Of a stretch of DNA of 11,045 bases, positions 4,501 to 10,857 are shown piece after piece. The notes under the pieces were generated by a model. It was not told where the DNA came from and searched no databases. It was given only the letters and a program-made list of their open reading frames with translations. Numbering within the stretch: position 1 is the stretch's first letter; each line of letters opens with the position of its first letter. Origin of the DNA: a bacterium (Candidatus Gribaldobacteria) CG07_land_8_20_14_0_80_33_18 (GTDB lineage Bacteria > Patescibacteriota > Minisyncoccia > Minisyncoccales > CG1-02-41-26); the NCBI GenBank assembly GCA_002779425.1, contig PEWP01000043.1, positions 1 to 11,045 on the forward strand, written 5' to 3'. A program made the position numbers and the translations under genes.

Positions 4501-6240
4501 TTAACCTATTAACTTTTTGGCTTTTTGGTTAAATTCTTCCATTAATTTTTTAATTTTCTTTTGGTCGCCTTCTTCCTCGGCTCGACTAATGGCTTTTGAT
4601 ATTTCTTCAAGATCATTTCTTCGTTGAAGAACAATTAATTCATTTAAGCAAATTTTAATTTCGTCGTCTGAATCTTGGTCAATTTCTGCCCGTAATAAAG
4701 CAAAATTCAAAGTATCTTTCCAATCCGGGTTTTCCATCTTCTCCAATTCCTTAACTTCTTTTCCCTTTTTTAAATAAAGTAAAATTTCTTTAACTTTTGA
4801 CGAGAAAAAAGAAAGAATTTCTTTATCAATCATTTCTAGATTCTTCTTAGTTTTTAAGATTAAAGAAAGAATTTTCTCTTCTATTAATTCCTTTCTTGAT
4901 TTTTCAATAATTTCACTTTTATTCTCCTCAATTTCTGAAACATTTTGCTCTTTAATTGAAATTCTGTTAAATTCTTCAACCACTATCTCTTCCGGCACTT
5001 TGAATCTTTTAGCTAATTCGTTTAACCAGTGAGATTGTAAAATTTTATTTGGGATTCTTTTTATTATTGGTAAAAGAATTTTTGAAATTTCTTTTTTCCC
5101 CTCCGGTCTTTTTGAATCAAATTTAGAAAAAGTTGTCTCAAAATAAAATTCGAGAATTGATTTTGCTTTTTCTACCGATTCTTCCCACAATTTTTTATTT
5201 TCAAAAATAAGTTCGGCCGGGTCTTTCTCTTTAGGCAAAATTATCACTTTTATTTCAAAATCTTCTTTTTGGGCTAAATCAATTCCCCGCTGTGTTGCGA
5301 AATCGCCAGCTACATCCATATCAAAACAAATTAAAAGATTGGCAGAATAACGTTTTAAAATTTTTAATTGATAAGGAGTTAAAGCGGTACCACTTACTGC
5401 TATTGTATTCTTATAACCGACTTGATGGTTTAAAATTGTATCGGTGTATCCCTCAACCAAAATACAACTGTCTTTTTTTCTTATTTCCATTTTAGCAAAA
5501 TTTAAACCATATAAAACTCTACTTTTGTCATAAAGTAAAGTATTGGGAGTATTAATATATTTTGCAATATCTTCCTTTTCGGTCTCTTTAAAAACTCGGC
5601 CGCCAAAGCCAATTACTTGAGAATTTAAATCAAAAATCGGAAAAATTATTCGACCCCGGAAACGATCATAAGGATTTTCTGTTTTTTCTGATTCTACGGC
5701 TAAACCAGCTTTAATCACCTCTTCCCGATTATATCCTTTTGATACTAAAAAATCAGATAATCCTTGCCAAGTATCAGGTGAATAACCTATTCTCCACTGT
5801 TTAATACTTTCTTCGTTTATTCCTCGTTTTATTAGATAGTTTTTTGCTTCTTGGCCTATTTTTGATTCAAGCTGTTTTTCAAAAAAACGGCAAGCAAGTT
5901 CACAGATTTCATATAATCTCTGCCTTTCAGTTCGCCAGCTGGCGGATTCGGGCCTCATTGGTTTTAATTCCACCCCCGCTCTTTTCGCTAAAATTCTTAG
6001 AGCATCGCCAAATTCCACACCTTCAATTTTCATTATAAACTTGAAAATATCGCCTCCGACCGAACATCCGAAGCAATGCCAAATTTGTCTAACAGACGAA
6101 ACAAAAAATGATGGTTTCTTCTCGGAATGAAAAGGACAAAGCGCCCGATAATTTACTCCAGCTTTCTGAAGTTTAATATAACTTCCAATTACCTCAACAA
6201 TGTCAAGGCGAGATTTAATTTCTTCAATCGGATTTAACAT
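4501..6240 (-). CDS. dnaG: DNA primase DnaG
   Basis: A 579-residue primase that makes RNA primers for replication. The N-terminal CHC2 zinc domain has C35, H38, C56 and C59 (ALCPFHSEKKPSF, WHCFGC). The primase core follows with GRIIFPIFD (196-204). The TOPRIM domain has E263 in LVEGYTD and the metal-binding acidic cluster D307/D309/D313 in CFDMDVAGD, with AVSGTALT (281-288) between. The C-terminal ~140 residues are lysine/glutamate-rich helices that would form a divergent helicase-binding domain. The size is normal. It heads a dnaG-rpoD-tRNA cluster, the conserved macromolecular synthesis arrangement. A candidate promoter begins about 4-5 nt from the ATG and no Shine-Dalgarno is present, so the mRNA may be nearly leaderless. 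Confidence 0.97.
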   Translation of the reverse strand: MLNPIEEIKSRLDIVEVIGSYIKLQKAGVNYRALCPFHSEKKPSFFVSSVRQIWHCFGCSVGGDIFKFIMKIEGVEFGDALRILAKRAGVELKPMRPESASWRTERQRLYEICELACRFFEKQLESKIGQEAKNYLIKRGINEESIKQWRIGYSPDTWQGLSDFLVSKGYNREEVIKAGLAVESEKTENPYDRFRGRIIFPIFDLNSQVIGFGGRVFKETEKEDIAKYINTPNTLLYDKSRVLYGLNFAKMEIRKKDSCILVEGYTDTILNHQVGYKNTIAVSGTALTPYQLKILKRYSANLLICFDMDVAGDFATQRGIDLAQKEDFEIKVIILPKEKDPAELIFENKKLWEESVEKAKSILEFYFETTFSKFDSKRPEGKKEISKILLPIIKRIPNKILQSHWLNELAKRFKVPEEIVVEEFNRISIKEQNVSEIEENKSEIIEKSRKELIEEKILSLILKTKKNLEMIDKEILSFFSSKVKEILLYLKKGKEVKELEKMENPDWKDTLNFALLRAEIDQDSDDEIKICLNELIVLQRRNDLEEISKAISRAEEEGDQKKIKKLMEEFNQKAKKLIG

Positions 6241-6250
6241 ATCCGATTAT

Positions 6251-6279
6251 TTAATAGCATATTCATCAATATTCATCAA
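6251..6279 (-). promoter_or_regulatory. Candidate dnaG promoter
   Basis: On the minus strand TTGATG (6274-6279) is 17 nt from TATTAA (6251-6256), and TGC precedes the -10 (extended -10). Transcription would start near 6244, giving an almost leaderless dnaG mRNA. Confidence 0.45.
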
Positions 6280-6280
6280 T
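6261..6280. repeat. Tandem 10-bp repeat between divergent promoters
   Basis: ATTCATCAAT occurs twice head to tail, one helical turn apart, overlapping the candidate dnaG -35 and lying just upstream of the glycosyltransferase -35. It could be a binding site for a regulator of both directions. Confidence 0.6.
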
Positions 6281-6289
6281 ATAACTGTA

Positions 6290-6319
6290 TTGACATAACT
6301 TTTAAAGAAAAGGTATAAT
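6290..6319 (+). promoter_or_regulatory. Consensus sigma-70 promoter of the glycosyltransferase operon
   Basis: Perfect TTGACA (6290-6295), an 18-nt spacer, and perfect TATAAT (6314-6319). The predicted start is near 6326, leaving a leader of about 28 nt. Confidence 0.85.
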
Positions 6320-6325
6320 TATTTC

Positions 6326-6350
6326 AGTCCGTCAGCAGTAACGGATTTTT
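6326..6350 (+). promoter_or_regulatory. Leader hairpin followed by T5, directly before the start codon
   Basis: AGTCCGT (6326-6332) pairs with ACGGATT (6341-6347), one G-U included, across an 8-nt loop, followed by T-rich sequence and then AAA ATG. It begins at the predicted +1 and fills the leader, and no Shine-Dalgarno is present. It may stabilise the mRNA 5' end or act as a weak attenuator; this is inferred. Confidence 0.45.
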
Positions 6351-6353
6351 AAA

Positions 6354-7619
6354 ATGCCTATTAATTTACAAGTGAATCGACGGGTAGCAATGTTCAGCAT
6401 CCATTCTGATCCTTTAGCTTGTTTAGGAAGCCAACAAGCAGGCGGACAAAATATTTATGTAAGATCTTTAGCAAAAGAGTTAGGGAAGTTAGGATGGAAA
6501 GTAGATATTTTTACGCGCTGGGATACACCTCATAAAAAACAAATCGCCCACATTGATAAAAACTGTCGAGTAATCAGATTAAAAGGCGGAGAGATTGGAT
6601 ATCTTCCAAGAGAAAAACTAATAGAAATACTGCCTGAAATTTATCAGGGTTTTTTAAAATTTATAAACTACAAAAATTTTTATGATTTATTTCATGGTCA
6701 TTATTGGGATGGCGGTTGGGTTGCAAAAGAAGCTCAGCTTCAGTTTAAAAAACCATTGATTGTAAATTTTCACTCTTTGGGAATGATAAAACAGGAAACA
6801 AAAAAACGACTTTTAAAAAAACAAAATGAATACGAATATTTTGTTAAACGGCTTAATATTGAAAATGAAATAATAAAAAACTCTTCAGTAATAATAAGCT
6901 TAGCTGAAAGCGAAAAAGAAGATTTAATTAAACTCTATGGTTGTAATCCAGAAAAATGCGCTGTTGTTCCAGGAGGAGTAGATTTAAAACAATGGGGGGA
7001 AATTGAAAAATCAAAAGCGAGAGAATTAATAAAGATGAATAACAAAAATTTTGTTCTTCTTTATGTCGGCAGATTGGAGTGGCGAAAGGGAATTGGGACT
7101 CTCATTGCAGCCACAAGCCTATTAAAGAAAGAAATTTTAAAACTTAAAGTTTTAATTATTGGCGGCCAAATTTTTGGCAAAGAAAAAAATCCGGACGATG
7201 TTAAAGAATATGAAAGATTAAAATCAACGGCTAAAAAAGAAGAACTTGATGATATTGTTCGTTTTGTGGGTAGAGTTCAACATTCGAGATTACCTATTTT
7301 TTATTCAGCAGCTGATATTTTTGTCATTCCTTCGTATTATGAACCATTTGGACTGGTAACTTTGGAAGCAATGGCTTCTAAAGTTCCAGTTGTCGCTTCC
7401 AATGTAGGCGGATTAGCTAAAATAATTGAAAATGGAAAAACCGGACTTTTATTTGAACCAAGAAATCCAGTTGCTCTCAAAGAAAAAATTTTATCAATTT
7501 ATAATTCCAAGGATTTAAAAGAAAATTTAATCAGCGCGGCTTATAAAAAAGTTCAGGGTTATTCCTGGGGAAATATGGTAATAAAAGTTAATGAGATTTA
7601 TAATAAATTAATATGCTGA
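6354..7619 (+). CDS. GT4 glycosyltransferase, sucrose-phosphate-synthase/MshA-like
   Basis: A 421-residue retaining GT-B enzyme of family GT4. The N-terminal domain opens with MFSIHSDPLACLGSQQAGGQ (13-32) and NIYVRSLAKELGKLGWKVDI; the GGQNxYV loop is typical of sucrose-phosphate synthase, sucrose synthase and MshA-like enzymes. HGHYWDGG (114-121) fits an acceptor or catalytic His region. The C-terminal nucleotide-sugar domain has VVPGGVD (204-210), VGRLEWRKG (238-246) and EPFGLVTLEAM (330-340) with the E-x7-E motif. Donor and acceptor cannot be fixed: sucrose-type disaccharide, glycolipid or surface glycan are all possible. It follows a perfect consensus promoter and overlaps the next glycosyltransferase by 7 nt. 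The start at 6354 suits the promoter; the alternative M13 (6390) is where family homology begins. Confidence 0.88.
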   Translation: MPINLQVNRRVAMFSIHSDPLACLGSQQAGGQNIYVRSLAKELGKLGWKVDIFTRWDTPHKKQIAHIDKNCRVIRLKGGEIGYLPREKLIEILPEIYQGFLKFINYKNFYDLFHGHYWDGGWVAKEAQLQFKKPLIVNFHSLGMIKQETKKRLLKKQNEYEYFVKRLNIENEIIKNSSVIISLAESEKEDLIKLYGCNPEKCAVVPGGVDLKQWGEIEKSKARELIKMNNKNFVLLYVGRLEWRKGIGTLIAATSLLKKEILKLKVLIIGGQIFGKEKNPDDVKEYERLKSTAKKEELDDIVRFVGRVQHSRLPIFYSAADIFVIPSYYEPFGLVTLEAMASKVPVVASNVGGLAKIIENGKTGLLFEPRNPVALKEKILSIYNSKDLKENLISAAYKKVQGYSWGNMVIKVNEIYNKLIC

Positions 7620-8650
7620 AAATAGCACTCATTGCGCCTTTAGAAGAATCAATTCCTCCAAAAAAATATGGGGGAACTGAACTCATCGTTTCTCTTTTAG
7701 CCGAGGGTTTAATAAAAAAAGGACATAAAGTTTATCTTTTCGCCTCTGGTGATTCAAAAACAAAAGCAAATTTAATTCCAATTTTTAAACGAGCGCTCAG
7801 AAAAGAAAAATTTTGCCAGGATTTAAAAATTCGGGAGGCGTTAAAATTTATCGGAGTTGGTAAAATTGTAAATAAATTAAAACGGATTAAAGTTGATATA
7901 ATTCATAATCATCTGGGCTGGCGTTTTTTGCCTTTTGCCGAACAATTTAAATCGCCCACAATTACCACGCTTCACGGCCCTCTTGATTCCCATTATTCAA
8001 AATTTATCTATTCTAAATTTAAAGATTATCATTTTGTCAGTATTTCCAATTCTCAAAGAAAACCGCTTAAACTGAACTATCTGGCTACAGTTTATAACGG
8101 CATTGATATTTCCCAATTTGATTTCAATTCATTTCCCAAAGGGAATTATTTGGCTTTTTTAGGAAGAATGTCGCCGGAAAAAGGACCGCTGGAAGCAATA
8201 AAAATCGCTAAAAAAACGAAACTAAAACTGAAAATGGCGGCTAAAATTGATGTTGTTGATAAAGAATATTTTGAAAAATCTATTAAGCCTTTAATTGATA
8301 AGAAACAAATTGAGTTTATTGGCGAGATCGGGCCTAAAGAAAAAAACAATTTTTTGAAAAACGCAACTGCGTTGCTTTGTCCTCTTCAGTGGGAAGAACC
8401 TTTTGGTTTGTTTATGGCGGAAGCAATGGCTTGTGGAACGCCAGTAATTGTTTTAAATCGCGGCTCAGCCAAAGAAGTAGTAAAAGATAAAAAAACTGGC
8501 TTTGTTGTTGATAGCCTTGATGACATGGCAAAAGCAATAAAAAATATAAATCAAATCAAAAGAGAAAATTGCCGAAAATGGGTAGAAGAAAAATTTACAG
8601 CCGAGAAAATGGTAAACGAATACGAGAAAGTATATTACAAAATTTTATAA
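7613..8650 (+). CDS. GT4 glycosyltransferase (GT-B fold)
   Basis: A 345-residue second glycosyltransferase of the operon. The N-terminal Rossmann domain begins IALIAPLEESIPPKKYGGTE (4-23), with the KYGGTE donor/acceptor loop and HNHLGWRFLPF (99-109). The C-terminal domain has VYNGID (160-165), LGRMSPEKGP (183-192) as the phosphate-binding segment, and EEPFGLFMAEAMACGTPVI (261-279) carrying the E-x7-E motif. The ATG overlaps the stop of the preceding gene (ATGCTGA), so the two are translationally coupled and probably act in one pathway. The protein resembles group-1 transferases that build surface polysaccharides or glycolipids. It should be cytosolic or membrane-peripheral; no membrane segment is seen. 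It converges with the zinc-ribbon fragment 10 nt downstream. Confidence 0.88.
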   Translation: MLKIALIAPLEESIPPKKYGGTELIVSLLAEGLIKKGHKVYLFASGDSKTKANLIPIFKRALRKEKFCQDLKIREALKFIGVGKIVNKLKRIKVDIIHNHLGWRFLPFAEQFKSPTITTLHGPLDSHYSKFIYSKFKDYHFVSISNSQRKPLKLNYLATVYNGIDISQFDFNSFPKGNYLAFLGRMSPEKGPLEAIKIAKKTKLKLKMAAKIDVVDKEYFEKSIKPLIDKKQIEFIGEIGPKEKNNFLKNATALLCPLQWEEPFGLFMAEAMACGTPVIVLNRGSAKEVVKDKKTGFVVDSLDDMAKAIKNINQIKRENCRKWVEEKFTAEKMVNEYEKVYYKIL

Positions 8651-8808
8651 TCCTTTATCTTTAAAAAAGTTTGTTTCCGCATTCGCCGCAAAAACGAGTA
8701 CCGACTGGATTTTTCGCTCCGCATTTTTGACAAATGATCATCCCTAAAGTAGCCCCGCAGTTTATACAGAATTTGCCAACTCCGGCTGGTTTTCCGCAAA
8801 CCGGACTG

Positions 8809-8895
8809 CGAATTTTGAAATCCAATCGCTCGGGCGGGCAAAAAGGAAGGGGGTTGAGGGGAAGGAATTTTTGCCTGCCCTCGCTTTTCCGCCGC
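8809..8895 (-). repeat. Palindromic mirror-loop repeat, copy A
   Basis: An inverted copy of 10939-11024 with few differences. Arms GGGCAGGCAAAAA (8880-8868) and TTTTTGCCCGCCC (8844-8832) carry one mismatch. The loop is C/T only except for AA. The right-hand 44 nt or so (from AACCCCC through AAAATTCG) differ from copy B at one base. The C tract is one base shorter than in copy B and contains a T. The left side is GCGGCG-rich in both copies. Confidence 0.9.
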
Positions 8896-8906
8896 CGCCG
8901 AATTTC

Positions 8907-8930
8907 GTGCCAGTGAAACTGGCGCGCTGC
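8907..8930. repeat. Small GC hairpin next to repeat copy A
   Basis: GCCAG/CTGGC (8909-8913 and 8919-8923) enclose a 5-nt loop, with an overlapping alternative TGGC/GCCA up to 8932. It precedes ACGAAA and the GCGGCGG block on the minus strand. A hairpin of different sequence (ATTTCGC/GCGAAAT) occupies the same place next to copy B. It may also help end transcription of the secreted-protein gene. Confidence 0.5.
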
Positions 8931-8985
8931 CAGATTATTCTAAACAATCCCACTATTTCTGATCTGGTATAGATTTTTCAACTAG

Positions 8986-10485
8986 TTACTTCGTCGTTAA
9001 GAAACTATACCAAGGTAGGCGTTCCGTTAGCACATTGCCATTTGCGGCATCCGCGGCGACGGTCTTTTGAATATTAAACGGAATAAACCCGAAGAGTTTT
9101 CGGCGTTCTTCGATTTTCATATTATAGACTGCCTTTGTATTTTCTTCTTTCAGTTCAATGGTTTGGGGCGTAATGCCGAGCTTCTCCGCTACCTCGCTTG
9201 CGGACATTTTCACTTCAACGCCACCAACGCTTAATACATTTTCTTTAATCACGACTTCGTCCGTTTTTATTTCCAAACTCTTATCGCGGATAAGCACTTG
9301 ACTTGCCGTGGGTTCAACGCTCACCGGCCTATCTCCCACATTGACAAGTATTTTCTTCTCCGTAGTTTTCACCGCTATATTATCGGCTTTGATTTCCCCC
9401 CGGCTTACTTTCACTTCTGTCGCTAAAGTATTCAACTCGCTTACCTCCAACTCTTTCCTGCTTTTTATGAGATTGGCAATAAGCCCGTCTATTTCATCTC
9501 TCAACGCTTTAAGTTCTTCTATTTGTTTTTCTTCCCCTTTTGCGGAGGCGGTTTTTTCAAGTCTGGTTTTATAGTAAGCGCTGATTTCCTGCCCCGATTC
9601 AACAACTACCGGCTTTATTGTTTCCGTGGCGGATACCGAACCCGTTATCGCGGTTCCAGGCGCGGTAATTGTTCCGCTTTGATTACTGCATTGCGCTTTT
9701 ACTTTTTCAAGACCAAGCGAAAGGTCTTTCAATATTTTTTCAATTTCTTCTCGCGAGAAGCCATCTTTTTTTAGATCAACATCGCTGGAATTGCTAAGTT
9801 TTTTATAATAGACGATTTTATTTTCCCATTGCGCGACTTCATCGCAACGATTCACCAGCACGGTAATCGGTTTGTCTATTGCTATAGGTGGAGCCAATGG
9901 CACTGGCCGCGAAGTCGTCGTTGGTTGCGGAGCATTAGCGCATTCTCTTCGTTGTTTTTCAATTTCCTGTTTTAATGCGATTATTTTCTTAGTTATTTCT
10001 TCCGCTCTTGCCTTGTCGGATTCCGCTTTTTGCAGTTTCAAAATAAGCTGATCATATTCCTGCATTAAATTGTCGCTGATATAACACACGGAAGTCGGTT
10101 TTGCTGTTGCTGTTGGCGCTGACGCTGGCAATGGCAGGGGCTTTGGAATAATATTCGGCTCTTTTCCGGTTGAACAACGATTTACGCATACCTCTTTCGC
10201 GTATTGTTGCCAAGTTTCAGAAGATTTGCATGAAGTTGCATCTCCCAAAGTGGTTTCGTAACCGTCATAGCATTGAACATAAGCATTTTTGAACGCCCCA
10301 ATACCGCAATCATTATTGACAACAAAAGTATTCACGCCGCATTTTATGGGCATCGGCGAGACGGCGGTTGTCTGCGGAGAAGTAATATTCATTGTAGACG
10401 GAGCCGGAGCATTTGAAGTTTGTGCCAACCCGATAGCGGGAGACATTATCAAACCAACGATAAATAAAATTGTTACGATTTTCAT
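8986..10485 (-). CDS. Secreted cysteine-containing coiled-coil protein, unknown function
   Basis: A 499-residue protein that I cannot assign to a named family. Residues 1-21 are a signal peptide (MKIVTILFIVGLIMSPAIGLA), with likely cleavage before Q22. Low-complexity Pro/Thr/Ser linkers (22-47, 111-133, 184-205) separate a Cys-rich segment (C49, C60, C72, C86, C100, C104) from charged helices with further Cys (C134, C182, C214, C266). That makes ten Cys in the mature part, all in its first half. Helical coiled-coil stretches run about 138-183 and 298-358. Residues 375-430 look like a repetitive beta region. The end (YNMKIEERRKLFGFIPFNI ... NGNVLTERLPWYSFLTT) resembles a C-terminal module I recall from secreted archaeal and CPR proteins, low confidence. 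It is more G+C-rich than the core genes and sits between inverted repeats next to an XRE regulator. It is probably exported or surface-attached. Confidence 0.85.
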   Translation of the reverse strand: MKIVTILFIVGLIMSPAIGLAQTSNAPAPSTMNITSPQTTAVSPMPIKCGVNTFVVNNDCGIGAFKNAYVQCYDGYETTLGDATSCKSSETWQQYAKEVCVNRCSTGKEPNIIPKPLPLPASAPTATAKPTSVCYISDNLMQEYDQLILKLQKAESDKARAEEITKKIIALKQEIEKQRRECANAPQPTTTSRPVPLAPPIAIDKPITVLVNRCDEVAQWENKIVYYKKLSNSSDVDLKKDGFSREEIEKILKDLSLGLEKVKAQCSNQSGTITAPGTAITGSVSATETIKPVVVESGQEISAYYKTRLEKTASAKGEEKQIEELKALRDEIDGLIANLIKSRKELEVSELNTLATEVKVSRGEIKADNIAVKTTEKKILVNVGDRPVSVEPTASQVLIRDKSLEIKTDEVVIKENVLSVGGVEVKMSASEVAEKLGITPQTIELKEENTKAVYNMKIEERRKLFGFIPFNIQKTVAADAANGNVLTERLPWYSFLTTK

Positions 10486-10519
10486 GTTGTTGTTTTTAAA
10501 AATTAATTAAAGTTAATTT

Positions 10520-10525
10520 ATTATA
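10520..10525 (-). promoter_or_regulatory. -10 element for the secreted-protein gene
   Basis: A perfect TATAAT on the minus strand, 34 nt upstream of the ATG. Seventeen nt further up is only GTAAAC-like sequence, so the -35 is poor and the promoter may need an activator. No Shine-Dalgarno precedes the ATG. Confidence 0.5.
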
Positions 10526-10579
10526 CACGACCTTGGTTATAGTTTACCACGCCCCCAACGCCGTTTGCAATACTTTCGT

Positions 10580-10786
10580 TTATTTTATCAGTTCATCAGC
10601 CGAAACACCAAGCGCAACGGCTAACTTTTGAATTGTCGCAAGCGTGGGATTTCTCCTTCCTCGCTCTAGACCACTAATATACGACCTGTGAACGTCTAAT
10701 TTTCTAGCTATTGCGCCTTGCGACAATTTTTTAGCGGCTCTTATCCGCTTTAAATTTTGACCGAGTTTTGTTGATATTTCGACCAT
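10580..10786 (-). CDS. Small XRE-family (Cro/CI-type) DNA-binding regulator
   Basis: A 68-residue protein consisting almost only of the helix-turn-helix XRE domain: LGQNLKRIRAAKKLSQGAIARKLDVHRSYISGLERGRRNPTLATIQKLAVALGVSADELI (8-67). SQGAIARKLDV and RSYISGLERGRRNP are the scanning and recognition helices, and all five helices are represented. There is no sensor, protease or toxin-binding domain, so it most likely acts as a dimeric repressor of its own region or of the neighbouring secreted-protein gene, as similar orphan regulators in mobile or switchable segments do. Its own promoter (-35 at 10822-10827, -10 at 10799-10804) starts transcription about 6 nt before the ATG, and GCAATGT repeats lie just upstream. 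Target genes are not known. Confidence 0.9.
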   Translation of the reverse strand: MVEISTKLGQNLKRIRAAKKLSQGAIARKLDVHRSYISGLERGRRNPTLATIQKLAVALGVSADELIK

Positions 10787-10798
10787 AAAGTTACTAAC

Positions 10799-10827
10799 AT
10801 TATATCGCTTGTTGCATTATTGGGCAA
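10799..10827 (-). promoter_or_regulatory. Promoter of the XRE regulator
   Basis: On the minus strand TTGCCC (10822-10827) is separated by 17 nt from a perfect TATAAT (10799-10804). The start near 10792 leaves a leader of only about 6 nt. Confidence 0.65.
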
Positions 10828-10857
10828 TGTTGTATTATAATGATACATATGCAATGT
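10812..10857 (+). promoter_or_regulatory. Divergent promoter and operator-like repeats beside the XRE gene
   Basis: On the plus strand TTGCAT (10812-10817), an 18-nt spacer and a perfect TATAAT (10836-10841) would start transcription toward repeat copy B. The -10 lies inside an imperfect palindrome, TGTAT...ATACA (10831-10847). GCAATGT occurs at 10824-10830 and 10851-10857, 27 nt apart. These are likely binding sites for the small XRE protein; assignment is inferred. Confidence 0.5.

Larger units (their letters stand above)
8661..8953 (-). pseudogene. Zinc-ribbon protein fragment, frameshifted within repeat copy A
   Basis: The frame ending at the TAA (8661-8663) reads SPVCG...KFCINCGATLG...IICQKCG...RFCGECGNKLF, two tandem zinc-ribbon knuckle pairs. 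The second has all four Cys; the first has Ser in place of its first Cys. That Ser falls just past the edge of repeat A (8809). No ATG exists in this frame before a stop at 8940-8942; TTG at 8825 is the only near candidate. A different frame opens at GTG 8953, enters the repeat as GKARAGKNSFP and would join the zinc-ribbon frame if the C tract near 8857 had one more base, as it has in copy B. The joined protein would be 97 residues. It looks like a 3' gene fragment fused to the repeat and broken by a one-base loss, unless that is a sequencing error or a switchable tract. Double zinc ribbons often end membrane or regulatory proteins; function unknown. Confidence 0.6.

Noticed and set aside
4350..4532. 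A plus-strand frame rich in Phe and Leu that looks like a membrane peptide
   Set aside because: It is the antisense of the lysine/arginine-rich start of rpoD; poly-purine codons give Phe/Leu/Ile on the other strand.
8635..8841. A minus-strand frame with many basic residues overlapping the zinc-ribbon stretch
   Set aside because: The shifted frame with regularly spaced CxxC pairs is the coherent one; this frame has no motif and no family resemblance.
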